NCBI GenBank assembly: GCA_023386965.1
Contig: JAEWIR010000034.1
Location: 1 to 64,000 of the forward strand
Reading direction: 5' to 3'
Origin: Bacteroidota bacterium
GTDB taxonomy: Bacteria; Bacteroidota; Bacteroidia; Flavobacteriales; Weeksellaceae
Length of the DNA stretch: 64,000 bases
Positions 7,981 to 16,634 of this stretch are shown here, in pieces. Made by a program: the position numbers and the translations under genes. Below the pieces are notes generated by a model. It did no database searches. It was not told the DNA's origin and worked only from the letters and a program-made list of their open reading frames with translations. The first letter of the stretch is position 1, and each line of letters opens with the position of its first letter.

Positions 7981-9366
7981 ATGATTAGTATTCAAAAGAA
8001 ACACCTGATTGCTGTCGCAGTGCTGGGTGGCCAGGTATTTTATGCGCAGGAAATACCACAGAAACTGGATGCCGCTATCAAAAATCTGATGGAAACACCG
8101 GCAGCTTATTCAGCGAACCTGTCTTTTTATGTTGCAGATGAAAATGGTAAATTCATCTATGAATATCAGGGAAATAAGGGACTGTCTACCGCCTCAACCC
8201 AGAAAATATTTACGGCAGCTGCAGCGATGGAAACTTTAGGAAAAAACTATACCTATAGGACAACAGCCTCCTATTCCGGCAATATTACTTCCGGCAAACT
8301 TGACGGAAATCTCTTTATAAGCTCCAACGGTGATCCAACACTGGGAAGCTGGCGCTACGACGGTCATAAACCGGAAGATTTCCGCCGCAAGCTGATTGAT
8401 GGGCTGAATAAACAGGGAATTACCAGTATTGCCGGCGATTTAATCATTGACGATACATATTTTGATTTTCAAACCGTGCCGGGCGGCTGGCCCTGGGATG
8501 ATATGGGGAATTATTACGGTGCCGGCGTCTGGAGTGTGAACTGGCGCGAGAATCAGTTTGATGTAAACCTACGGAATGGTGAAATCAAAGACTTTAATAT
8601 TCCGCTGCATGGTCTGAAGTGGGTTAATGAGGTAAAGGTGGCGGGATCTTCGGACCAAAGTCTTATTTTCACTGCACCGCATTCCGAGGTAGCCCTGATA
8701 AATGGAACCCTACCTGCGAAAGCAATAACGGTTTCGGGCGCACTTCCCAATCCGCCCATGCAGTTGGGCATGGAGATAAAATCCTGGCTTAGCGAAAGTG
8801 GAATCATCTTTACAGGCAATGTTATCACCAACAGCAGTCAACTGATAAATGGGCTGAAAATCCAAAAAGCACCCGAATCAAACGTGTTTTTTACATGGCA
8901 GTCGCCAACGCTTGACAAGATCGTTTACTGGTTCCTAAAAAAAAGTGTGAACCTGTACGGCGAAACTTTTGTAAAGACCATGGCGAAAGAGAAAAGAGGT
9001 GTGGGAGGCTTTGATGAGGGAATTGATTTCATGAAGGATTTTTGGAAGAATAAAGGCATCAATGGTGCGATGATTAATTTTGCCGACGGGAGCGGTCTGT
9101 CACCTCAGAATTACGTGTCCGCACGGGCCGAGGTTCAGGCTTTACTATGGTCCCGAAAACAACCCTGGTTCAACAGCTATTTTGATGGCTTTCCGGAACA
9201 GAACGGTATGAAGATGAAGAGCGGTACCATCAGAAACATCAAATCATTCGCGGGCTATCACACTTCCTCCGGCGGAAAAAAATATGTATATTCTATCATC
9301 ATCAACAATTATCAGGGGGGCAATGTGAGTGATGCGCTCTATAAAGTTCTGAACATCTTAAAATAA
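7981..9366 (+). CDS. dacB: PBP4-type D-alanyl-D-alanine carboxypeptidase/endopeptidase
   Basis: A 461-residue periplasmic S13 peptidase acting on peptidoglycan stem peptides. Signal peptide at residues 1-22 ending FYAQ. The three active-site motifs are present: Ser72-Thr-Gln-Lys75, Ser322-Val-Asn324 and Lys413-Ser-Gly415. The large insert between the first two motifs, with SNGDPTLGS, is typical of the PBP4 class. The ATG at 7981 gives a clean signal peptide; nine upstream codons of the open frame would spoil it. The downstream histidine kinase gene starts 6 bases later and may be co-transcribed. Confidence 0.9.
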   Translation: MISIQKKHLIAVAVLGGQVFYAQEIPQKLDAAIKNLMETPAAYSANLSFYVADENGKFIYEYQGNKGLSTASTQKIFTAAAAMETLGKNYTYRTTASYSGNITSGKLDGNLFISSNGDPTLGSWRYDGHKPEDFRRKLIDGLNKQGITSIAGDLIIDDTYFDFQTVPGGWPWDDMGNYYGAGVWSVNWRENQFDVNLRNGEIKDFNIPLHGLKWVNEVKVAGSSDQSLIFTAPHSEVALINGTLPAKAITVSGALPNPPMQLGMEIKSWLSESGIIFTGNVITNSSQLINGLKIQKAPESNVFFTWQSPTLDKIVYWFLKKSVNLYGETFVKTMAKEKRGVGGFDEGIDFMKDFWKNKGINGAMINFADGSGLSPQNYVSARAEVQALLWSRKQPWFNSYFDGFPEQNGMKMKSGTIRNIKSFAGYHTSSGGKKYVYSIIINNYQGGNVSDALYKVLNILK

Positions 9367-9372
9367 TTTTTC

Positions 9373-10524
9373 TTGAAAAGACCTTTTCTTTCCAGGCTCA
9401 ACCAGTGGTTCGTCTTTGGGTTACTCACAGTAGTGACCTCGGCAATCGTGATTTCGTCCGTAATGCTGATTGATTACTTACGTAAGGAAGAGATTAAGAG
9501 GATAGATTTATTCGCAAGTGCGATCAAATTTCAGCAGAATGTAGTTGCCCCGGATCCCGAAGTTCAGGATTTACTTCTTAAAATTACAAGTTCCAACAGC
9601 ACCATTCCTGTTATTATACTTGACCGCGAGAACAGACCTATGTTCCATGGTAACATTCCACCCGAAATAGAGAATGATGCCGTTGCTATAGCCGAATTAG
9701 CCAAAAACATGGGTAAAACTTATGAACCCATCGAACTCAAGTTTCCTGACGGTAATAATCAGTTTGTATATTACGACAATTCGCGGTTGCTCAACGATTT
9801 GCGGTGGTCACCATACTTGCTTGGACTTTTCATATTTGCTTACCTGCTGTTCTCATTCTGGTTTTTGCGCACGATAAAAAAAACCGATGAAGGATTCCTG
9901 TGGGCAGGCCTCGCTAAGGAAACTGCGCATCAAATCGGTACTCCGCTCTCGTCAATGATTGGGTGGGTCGAAATTATGCGGATGGATAATCCCGATTCCC
10001 AGGAGGCCGCCGAGATTGAAAAAGATGTGAACCGCTTAATGACCATTTCTGAACGCTTTTCCAAAATTGGCTCAGTTCCGGAGCTGAATGATATGAATCT
10101 TTCTGAGACCATACAGCAGAACTATGATTACCTGAAAAAACGCATTTCCGGCCGGATTGATTTTACACTTAACCTCCCTGCGCGACAGATCATCATTCCG
10201 CATAACCGCATTTTGCTGAGCTGGGTGATCGAAAATCTGGTTAAAAACGCTGTTGATGCGATGAAAGGTCAGGGAAAACTTGAGATCCTGGCCTATGAGC
10301 GTGGCCGCAACATTATCGTTGACTTTCGCGATACGGGTTGCGGACTTACTGCGAGGCAGGCGGCAAATGTATTTAAGCCGGGATATTCCACCAAGAAAAG
10401 AGGTTGGGGACTGGGCCTTAGTTTGGCAAAACGTGTGGTAAAAGAATATCACCGCGGCGACATCCGCATTCCGCAAACGGATCTCGGAAAGGGAACGACC
10501 TTTAGGGTAATCCTACGAAAATAA
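9373..10524 (+). CDS. sensor histidine kinase without a linked response regulator
   Basis: A 383-residue membrane sensor kinase. Transmembrane segments at about residues 12-34 and 147-166 bracket a small periplasmic sensor of about 110 residues. The phosphoacceptor is His186 in ETAHQIGTPLSS; an N box (NLVKNAVDAM) and G boxes (DTGCGL, GWGLGLSLAK) complete the catalytic domain. The start is a TTG at 9373: the first in-frame ATG would delete the first membrane segment. It begins 6 bases after the PBP4-like gene, which hints at a cell-wall signal, but no response regulator gene is in the window. It ends 3 bases from the convergent M1 peptidase gene. Confidence 0.87.
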   Translation: MKRPFLSRLNQWFVFGLLTVVTSAIVISSVMLIDYLRKEEIKRIDLFASAIKFQQNVVAPDPEVQDLLLKITSSNSTIPVIILDRENRPMFHGNIPPEIENDAVAIAELAKNMGKTYEPIELKFPDGNNQFVYYDNSRLLNDLRWSPYLLGLFIFAYLLFSFWFLRTIKKTDEGFLWAGLAKETAHQIGTPLSSMIGWVEIMRMDNPDSQEAAEIEKDVNRLMTISERFSKIGSVPELNDMNLSETIQQNYDYLKKRISGRIDFTLNLPARQIIIPHNRILLSWVIENLVKNAVDAMKGQGKLEILAYERGRNIIVDFRDTGCGLTARQAANVFKPGYSTKKRGWGLGLSLAKRVVKEYHRGDIRIPQTDLGKGTTFRVILRK

Positions 10525-10527
10525 GAA

Positions 10528-12141
10528 TCAGTCTGCTTTTCGGTACTCAACATAATAATTTCTGTTAAACACAACCGGAGCTGAAGAGTTCAGATTAACC
10601 TTCTGCCAGGCCGCATTGGGCCGTATAACCTGGGTTTCGTTAATCCGTAGCGGAAGCTGCAGGTCTTTCACCGTGTTTTCGTAGCGGAACTCCAGAATTT
10701 TCCCGTTCTGTCTATAAACCAATGTGGGTATTAAAGTTGTACGCAGATATTGGTCGAAAACCGTGGAAAGGTCCAGACCGGATTTCTCTGAAATATAATT
10801 CTCCACTTGACGGGTAGTAACCGTCTGATGGAAGAATTCTTTGTTCAATCCGCGCAAAATACTTCTGAATTTTTGGTCGTCATTGATGAGCGTACGGATG
10901 GTGTGCAGCATATTGGCACCTTTGTAATACATATCGCTGCTGCCCGTATTCCTTACGCCGTAATCGCCGATTACAGGCAGGTCATTTTGAATGTTCTGTC
11001 TTGTTCCCAGTACGTATTTATCTGCATCCTTGCGGCTCAGGAAATTTTCTGTAAAAAGTGTTTCAGAATAGGAGGTAAACGCTTCATGAATCCACATGTC
11101 TGCTTTGTCTTTAGCTGTGATATTATTGGCAAACCATTCATGTCCGCTTTCGTGTATAATGATGAAATCCCATTTCAAACCAACTCCGGTTCCCGATAAA
11201 TCCCTGCCCAAATAACCGTTAGCGTAACCATTCCCGTAGGCCACATTACTTTGGTGCTCCATACCCAGATAGGGACTTTCCACCAGTTTGAAACTGTCTT
11301 CGTAAAAAGGGTAGGGTCCAAACCAGTACTCAAGAGCTTGCATCATAGGTTTCACCTGAGAAAACTGTGTTCTGGCTTTTTTCAGATTCTGTTTCAGAAC
11401 CCAGTAATCCAGATCCAGCTGTCCTTTTTCACCTTTGTAAGAATCTTTAAAATTCACATAATTCCCAATGTTCGGCACAATAGAATAGGCGTTGATGGGG
11501 CTTTTTACTTGCCAGATATAGTGTTTTTTATCATTCACGGTTTCAGTCCTGACCAGTCTGCCGTTTCCGACACCCACCAGTTCCTTCGGAGTGATTATTT
11601 TCATTCGGATACCGTTATCTGGTTCGTCAGCCCAGTGGTCTTTAAGAGGAAGCCACACGGAAGTTCCAATTCCTTCCTGCGCCACACTCATAAACGGCCT
11701 GCCGGCTTCATCCCGGCTGAACACCCAGCCGCCGTCCCAGGGAGCATTCTGTGCTACTGTAGGATTTCCTGAATAGAAGACTTCCATCCGGTAATTTTTG
11801 GTGGGTTCATAAGTTCCGTCCGCGTGGATCCACAGAAAGTCCCCCTGGCGCTCCGTCTTGATAATCTTAAAACTGGATTGAATAAGCTCCGCTTTCATCG
11901 GCTGCTGGATATCAATCTGAAATATGGGATTTTTAACCCTTTTTATTACATCAAAATGTATAATGTTGCTTCCGCTGACCATCTTTGTGTCAAAGTCGGC
12001 CTCCACGGTCAGTTCATACTTTTTAACATCCCAGAAATTTCTGTAGGCATTATCAGATCCTTTCAGCGAATCTGATTTGGTATATTTCTGCGCTCCCAAG
12101 CTAAGGGAACAAAGCATGAACAGGAAAAGCGGGGTTTTCAT
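10528..12141 (-). CDS. M1-family metallopeptidase (aminopeptidase N-like)
   Basis: A 537-residue exported zinc peptidase. Signal peptide at residues 1-17 ending SLGAQ. The zinc site is H330-E331-x-x-H334 with Glu353 (IHEAF) as third ligand. The substrate-binding GxMEN motif appears as YLGMEHQS (293-296). The C-terminal helical domain is shorter than in full-length PepN (about 870 residues), as is common for secreted Bacteroidota M1 enzymes. Two TAnnTTTG boxes lie just upstream. Role in periplasmic or surface peptide digestion is inferred. Confidence 0.88.
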   Translation of the reverse strand: MKTPLFLFMLCSLSLGAQKYTKSDSLKGSDNAYRNFWDVKKYELTVEADFDTKMVSGSNIIHFDVIKRVKNPIFQIDIQQPMKAELIQSSFKIIKTERQGDFLWIHADGTYEPTKNYRMEVFYSGNPTVAQNAPWDGGWVFSRDEAGRPFMSVAQEGIGTSVWLPLKDHWADEPDNGIRMKIITPKELVGVGNGRLVRTETVNDKKHYIWQVKSPINAYSIVPNIGNYVNFKDSYKGEKGQLDLDYWVLKQNLKKARTQFSQVKPMMQALEYWFGPYPFYEDSFKLVESPYLGMEHQSNVAYGNGYANGYLGRDLSGTGVGLKWDFIIIHESGHEWFANNITAKDKADMWIHEAFTSYSETLFTENFLSRKDADKYVLGTRQNIQNDLPVIGDYGVRNTGSSDMYYKGANMLHTIRTLINDDQKFRSILRGLNKEFFHQTVTTRQVENYISEKSGLDLSTVFDQYLRTTLIPTLVYRQNGKILEFRYENTVKDLQLPLRINETQVIRPNAAWQKVNLNSSAPVVFNRNYYVEYRKAD

Positions 12142-12157
12142 CTGAAAGTAATTTCAT

Positions 12158-12174
12158 CAAAAATAGCAAATATA
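12158..12174 (-). promoter_or_regulatory. two adjacent -7 boxes for the M1 peptidase
   Basis: On the minus strand TATATTTG (12167-12174) and TATTTTTG (12158-12165) lie one base apart, 33 and 16 bases from the ATG. Either or both may be used. Confidence 0.5.
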
Positions 12175-12253
12175 ATGGTAAGGAATTCCGGCCATGTTTT
12201 TGCTGCAACAGCTCACCCACCATCGTTTTTTAATTTGTATTTTTACCCTTCAT

Positions 12254-12811
12254 ATGAAAGACGGACAACTTATCACACTTATCCGCAGCGCACAGCAGAA
12301 GGATCAGAAAGCGCAGACTCACCTCATCAACCTGTTTTGGGTAGATGTTTTTTCTTTCGTGATGAAGAAAGTCAGAAATGAGATCGACGCCGATGAGATT
12401 ACCGTAAATGTTTTCTCGAAAGTCCTGAATAAGCTGGATCTATATGATCCCAATTTCCAGTTCAAGACATGGGTTCTCACCATCGCTCAGAATACGGTGA
12501 TTGATTTTTGGCGAAGAAAAAACCGTGAAAACGAAGATGCTGTAAACAGTTTCGACGAAATCCGCGATCAGTTTGCGCGGTCACCTGAGGAACTTCTGAT
12601 TTCCGAAGAGGAGCAGAAGCAGATCCTGGCCGTTATTGCGTCTCTGGACCTAAATTACCAGGAAATTATCCGCCTGAGGTTTTTTGAGGAGAAAAGCATA
12701 AAGGAAATCGCAGAAGAACTGAACCTCACTGTTTCCAATACAAAAGTGAGGATCATGAGGGCCAAGAAAGTACTTTCAGCACTGCTGAAGACCAATGAGT
12801 ATGAAGACTGA
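12254..12811 (+). CDS. ECF-type RNA polymerase sigma factor
   Basis: A 185-residue sigma-70 family factor of the extracytoplasmic-function class. Region 2 covers residues about 10-80, with FKTWVLTIAQNTVIDFWRR near its end; region 4 covers about 125-180, with a helix-turn-helix IKEIAEELNLTVSNTKVRI. I chose the ATG at 12254 because it begins the conserved MKDGQLITLIRSAQQKD; upstream codons to 12194 look noncoding. No anti-sigma gene follows, unlike many Bacteroidota ECF loci; lipA is next, 41 bases on. Its regulon cannot be predicted. Confidence 0.88.
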   Translation: MKDGQLITLIRSAQQKDQKAQTHLINLFWVDVFSFVMKKVRNEIDADEITVNVFSKVLNKLDLYDPNFQFKTWVLTIAQNTVIDFWRRKNRENEDAVNSFDEIRDQFARSPEELLISEEEQKQILAVIASLDLNYQEIIRLRFFEEKSIKEIAEELNLTVSNTKVRIMRAKKVLSALLKTNEYED

Positions 12812-12831
12812 GTGGTCAATTTCTAAATTCG

Positions 12832-12839
12832 TAATTTTG
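12832..12839 (+). promoter_or_regulatory. -7 promoter box for lipA
   Basis: TAATTTTG, preceded by ATTCG, 13 bases before the ATG at 12853. It allows lipA to be expressed apart from the sigma factor gene. Confidence 0.55.
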
Positions 12840-12852
12840 CACTTTATTTTTA

Positions 12853-13722
12853 ATGATGAACGACACTGTTGTAGATACCACCATTCAAAAGCCTAAATGG
12901 ATCCGCGTAAAACTTCCTACAGGAAAAAATTACCGTGAACTCCGTAGCCTTGTCGATAAATATAAACTGAACACCATTTGCCAGAGCGGCAGTTGTCCCA
13001 ATATGGGTGAATGCTGGGGCGAAGGAACGGCCACATTTATGATCCTTGGTAATATCTGTACCCGCAGTTGTGGATTTTGCGGCGTAAAGACCGGAAGACC
13101 ACTGGATGTAAACTGGGACGAACCCGAGAAGGTGGCCAGATCCATCAAGCTGATGAAGATTAAGCATGCAGTGCTTACTTCGGTAGACAGGGATGACCTG
13201 AAGGATATGGGTTCCATACTTTGGGCCGAAACAGTGAATGCCGTTCGCAGGATATCTCCTGGCACCACAATGGAAACGCTGATTCCGGATTTTCAGGGAA
13301 TTACAAAGCATATAGACCGCCTGGTAGAAGTGGCGCCGGAAGTGATCTCACACAATATGGAAACAGTAAAACGTCTTACCCGTGAAGTGCGGATACAGGC
13401 CAAATACGAAAGAAGTCTGGAGGTTCTACGCTATCTGAAGGAAGCGGGGCAACACCGGACCAAAACGGGCCTCATGCTTGGCCTGGGTGAGGAGCGCGAC
13501 GAGGTTTTCCAGACCATCGAAGACATCAGAAACTCCAATGTAGATGTCATTACCATAGGGCAGTACCTGCAGCCCACAAAAAAACACCTTCCCGTTAAAA
13601 AGTTCGTGACGCCTGATGAGTTTACCGAATTTGGCGATTTTGCCAGAAGTCTGGGGTTCAGACATGTCGAGAGTTCACCTTTGGTTAGGAGTTCCTACCA
13701 TGCCGAAAAGCATATTCATTAA
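12853..13722 (+). CDS. lipA: lipoyl synthase
   Basis: A 289-residue radical-SAM enzyme that inserts two sulfurs into octanoyl groups on lipoyl domains. Both clusters' ligands are visible: auxiliary-cluster cysteines 43, 48 and 54 (CQSGSCPNMGEC) and radical-SAM CxxxCxxC at 69, 73 and 76 (CTRSCGFC). The C-terminal RSSYHAE supplies the conserved Arg-Ser-Ser-Tyr motif. Two ATGs are adjacent; the first is used here. Lipoate is needed by the glycine cleavage system, whose P protein is encoded further on. A small hairpin terminator follows. Confidence 0.95.
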   Translation: MMNDTVVDTTIQKPKWIRVKLPTGKNYRELRSLVDKYKLNTICQSGSCPNMGECWGEGTATFMILGNICTRSCGFCGVKTGRPLDVNWDEPEKVARSIKLMKIKHAVLTSVDRDDLKDMGSILWAETVNAVRRISPGTTMETLIPDFQGITKHIDRLVEVAPEVISHNMETVKRLTREVRIQAKYERSLEVLRYLKEAGQHRTKTGLMLGLGEERDEVFQTIEDIRNSNVDVITIGQYLQPTKKHLPVKKFVTPDEFTEFGDFARSLGFRHVESSPLVRSSYHAEKHIH

Positions 13723-13739
13723 ATAGAAGAAAATAACCT

Positions 13740-13763
13740 GGCTGCAGATATGCAGCTTTTTTT
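13740..13763 (+). terminator. terminator after lipA
   Basis: GCTGCA and TGCAGC pair around GATA, followed by seven T. Confidence 0.7.
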
Positions 13764-13837
13764 GCCGGTTTAAGTATAAAAAATGCTTCGGAATGTTCAG
13801 GAAATGGATAACTTTAGTTCACCAAATACATTTTGAT

Positions 13838-14668
13838 ATGAAATTTCCTGTTTACCTGTGGGCGCTGTTGTCGCTCCTCACCTTGTCATGCGGTGAAAAA
13901 ACAACTACTGAAGGTTCTGCCGTTTCCACTTCAGAAAAAAAATCTTCAATTAAAAGCGAAGAACTTTCCTATGGCATCAATGGAGTGACGCACAGGTCTT
14001 TTGCGGCTTATAATCCTGAACTTCCCGGACCGCTGCCTGTCGTATTTGTACTGCCGGAGTGGTGGGGGCTGAATGACTATATTAAAGACCGCACGGTGCA
14101 GTTGGCAGAACTCGGTTATTATGCGGTGGCAGTGGATTATTACGGCGAAGGTAAAGTGGTTGAGACGCCGGAAGAAGCACAGAAATTATCTTCGCACTTC
14201 TACACAATCCCGATTGATGCCCGGCGGATGTTTGATGCCGCAAAAAACAGGGTGATCATTTCGGAAAATGCGGACCACACCAGGATGGCCATAATTGGTT
14301 ACTGCTTCGGAGGCGCACAGGCGCTTAATATGGGAAGGACATACAGCGATTTCAAGGGAGTGGTGAGTTTTCACGGTAATCTTAAAACCGGAATTCGGGC
14401 CAAAAATAATAAAGTGAAATACTTGGTTCTTAACGGTGCAGCGGATACTTTTGTGTCACAGGAAGAGATTGCAGATTATAAAAGTGAAATGGACAGTGCA
14501 AGAATTTACTACAAATTTGTAAACTATCCCGGCGCACTCCATGCTTTTACGAACCCCACTTCTACAGCTACAGGAAAGAAATTCAACATTCCGATTGCCT
14601 ACGATAGGGACGCTGATCAAAAATCATGGAAGGAAATGGCAGCATTTTTGGCAGATGTGCTGAAATAG
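13838..14668 (+). CDS. dienelactone-hydrolase-like lipoprotein
   Basis: A 276-residue alpha/beta hydrolase of the dienelactone hydrolase family. The catalytic triad is Cys156 in GYCFGG, Asp203 and His235 in GALHAF; a Cys nucleophile is typical of this family. The signal peptide ends in a lipobox LTLSC (Cys18), so it is probably a lipoprotein; residues 19-45 are a Ser/Thr/Lys-rich linker. I chose the ATG at 13838 over the open frame to 13793 because it starts the signal peptide directly. Natural substrate unknown; ester or lactone hydrolysis is inferred. Confidence 0.85.
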   Translation: MKFPVYLWALLSLLTLSCGEKTTTEGSAVSTSEKKSSIKSEELSYGINGVTHRSFAAYNPELPGPLPVVFVLPEWWGLNDYIKDRTVQLAELGYYAVAVDYYGEGKVVETPEEAQKLSSHFYTIPIDARRMFDAAKNRVIISENADHTRMAIIGYCFGGAQALNMGRTYSDFKGVVSFHGNLKTGIRAKNNKVKYLVLNGAADTFVSQEEIADYKSEMDSARIYYKFVNYPGALHAFTNPTSTATGKKFNIPIAYDRDADQKSWKEMAAFLADVLK

Positions 14669-14686
14669 ATTGCTGTTAACTCTGAA

Positions 14687-14730
14687 AAAACAGTTAGCGC
14701 CGAAAAAGGAGTTTCGGCGCTAACTGTTTT
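14687..14730. terminator. long bidirectional terminator
   Basis: Perfect 19-base inverted arms (AAAACAGTTAGCGCCGAAA and its complement) around a 6-base loop, flanked by A-run and T-run, between two convergent genes. Confidence 0.85.
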
Positions 14731-14746
14731 ATATGTGGATGGTGAA

Positions 14747-15130
14747 TTAATCTCCGTCAACTTCATCTCCGTTTGCACACCAAAATACAGCATTCTGCAG
14801 AAACTCCTTCGGGAAAGACCGGAATTCACCCGGCATCAGTACGCTGAAGATGTCTGTGAAGTTTTGTACACCTTTATTGTCGGTTACAATCGCCGCACGG
14901 TTCCATTTGGTAAGGTTTTTCATGCCTAAAAGGACATCCTGAAACCAGGCGCCGGCCGTCCAGTTGTCCAGGTCGGTATCCAGTAAAAGTAGATAGTTCA
15001 GTTCATCAAATGCATTTATTTTTGCCTCTACATGAGGAAAAACAAGGTTTTCAAAATCGGCCTGTGAGATTTCGCCGGTGGCTTTAAACGCAGCCACATT
15101 TTCAGGTACATCAGGAATTACGGTAATCAT
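14747..15130 (-). CDS. STAS/SpoIIAA-like protein
   Basis: A 127-residue soluble protein resembling the SpoIIAA-like family (PF11964, STAS/SEC14-type fold). Characteristic features are the opening VPENVAAFKATGEISQADFE, the acidic LLLLDTDLDNWTAGA stretch and the later RAAIVTDN. No signal peptide or membrane segment. Related proteins have been proposed to bind lipids or small ligands, but none can be named here. Stand-alone gene between a strong terminator and the cinA promoter region. The family call is moderately sure. Confidence 0.7.
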   Translation of the reverse strand: MITVIPDVPENVAAFKATGEISQADFENLVFPHVEAKINAFDELNYLLLLDTDLDNWTAGAWFQDVLLGMKNLTKWNRAAIVTDNKGVQNFTDIFSVLMPGEFRSFPKEFLQNAVFWCANGDEVDGD

Positions 15131-15288
15131 ATCTTTGGAATTTAGTGTTCAACAGTAAGTCCTCACTCATCAACAAGAATTGAACCAATAGAGACTAAAG
15201 CAACGACAGGATTGAGAAGCACAAATCACTAATAAATATTGAAATGCAGTCCACTTAATTGGCACTGCCATTTTTTGCTGGAATACAT

Positions 15289-15296
15289 TAAATTTG
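15289..15296 (+). promoter_or_regulatory. -7 promoter box for cinA
   Basis: TAAATTTG, 17 bases before the ATG at 15314. Its position inside the longer frame (from 15239) supports the shorter start. Confidence 0.6.
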
Positions 15297-15313
15297 AGCC
15301 ACAATTTTATTTG

Positions 15314-16564
15314 ATGAAAGCAGTTCTGATTACTATAGGCGACGAAATCCTGTCCGGAGATACCGTAGATACAAATTCAAGCTATATTGCCGGCCAGCTG
15401 AAAATGATCGGGATTCCGGTTACTCAGATCCTGACCGTCGCAGATGAAGTGGAAACCATAAAGGCTGCTCTTCAAACTGCATGTACTTCTGCAGAAGTGG
15501 TGATTACCACCGGCGGTCTCGGACCTACAAAGGACGACAGGACCAAAACAGCATTTGCGCAGTTTTTTGATGATCAGCTGGTATTTGATGATGCCACCTT
15601 CAGTCATCTTGAAAAACTTTTTATTAAGCGGAAGCGTGAGCATCTTTTGGAACTTAACAAACCCCAGGCTATGGTACTCTCGCGCGCCCGGATTTTTCAA
15701 AATGAAAACGGAACCGCCCCCTGCATGATGATGGAGCAGGACAGCAATCTGGTGTTTTGTCTGCCTGGTGTTCCTTATGAAGTAAAACCCCTGATAAAAG
15801 ATAAGATAATTCCTTTCCTGGTTGAACGAAATCCGGTTAATCACCTTGTTACACGTACAGTTACAGTAGTGGGAATTCCGGAAAGTTTACTTTCCGCGCA
15901 GATTGAAAGTTGGGAACTGGCACTGCCACAATCCATTTCTTTGTCGTACCTACCCGTCGGCAACAGGATCAAACTGCGGCTGAACTGCAGTGGGCCGGAC
16001 CTTGAAGTTCTGAACGCGAACCTGGATGCAGAAGTTCAGAAACTTCAGCCACTGATAGGAAAGAACGTCATTTCCTGGAACGGTAACGAAATTCAGGAAA
16101 TCCTGAAGGAGATCCTTTTGTCCCGAAATTTAACCCTCTCCACCGCAGAAAGCTGTACAGGCGGAGCCCTGGCACGGCTACTTACTTCCGTGCCGGGCAG
16201 TTCTGCCTTTTTTTTGGGCGGTATTATTCCTTATGATTACCATAAAAAGATGGCGATCCTGAACGTTTCTGCAGCAACCATCTCAGAGAAGACTACCGTT
16301 TCAGAAGAAGTTGCACAGGAAATGAGTGCAGGGTGTCTTAATTTGTTTCACACAGATATTGCCCTTTCGACCACGGGAGTAGCCGGTCCTTCCACAGATG
16401 AATTTGATAATGAAATAGGTACCGTTTATTACTCCATACGCACCAGAACATTTGAAAAGACTCAGAAGCTTTATTTGCCACATCTTCAGCGTAATGATTT
16501 TGCGCAATTTGTAGCACTGCGGGTTCTGCAGGACCTGGTAGATGTCCTGGTTAAACTTGAGTAA
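15314..16564 (+). CDS. cinA: CinA-family nicotinamide-nucleotide amidohydrolase
   Basis: A 416-residue two-domain protein. The N-terminal molybdopterin-binding-like domain (KAVLITIGDEILSG, then TTGGLGPTKDD) has pyrophosphatase activity in related COG1058 proteins. The C-terminal CinA domain (STAESCTGGALARLL, then STTGVAGPS) deamidates NMN to NaMN, salvaging pyridine nucleotides. Family members were once named competence/damage-inducible, but there is no recA or competence gene nearby. The start MKAVLITIGDE at 15314 fits the family; the open frame extends 75 bases upstream. Confidence 0.92.
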   Translation: MKAVLITIGDEILSGDTVDTNSSYIAGQLKMIGIPVTQILTVADEVETIKAALQTACTSAEVVITTGGLGPTKDDRTKTAFAQFFDDQLVFDDATFSHLEKLFIKRKREHLLELNKPQAMVLSRARIFQNENGTAPCMMMEQDSNLVFCLPGVPYEVKPLIKDKIIPFLVERNPVNHLVTRTVTVVGIPESLLSAQIESWELALPQSISLSYLPVGNRIKLRLNCSGPDLEVLNANLDAEVQKLQPLIGKNVISWNGNEIQEILKEILLSRNLTLSTAESCTGGALARLLTSVPGSSAFFLGGIIPYDYHKKMAILNVSAATISEKTTVSEEVAQEMSAGCLNLFHTDIALSTTGVAGPSTDEFDNEIGTVYYSIRTRTFEKTQKLYLPHLQRNDFAQFVALRVLQDLVDVLVKLE

Positions 16565-16634
16565 GTAGGTTTATTCAGCCTAATCTGAGCTGTTCCATCA
16601 CGGAAAGCTACAGCGCCGGCATATCCTTACGGAA

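Noticed and set aside
12194..12253. Upstream extension of the ECF sigma factor
   Set aside because: The extra residues are hydrophobic and unlike sigma region 2; the conserved MKDGQL start lies at 12254.
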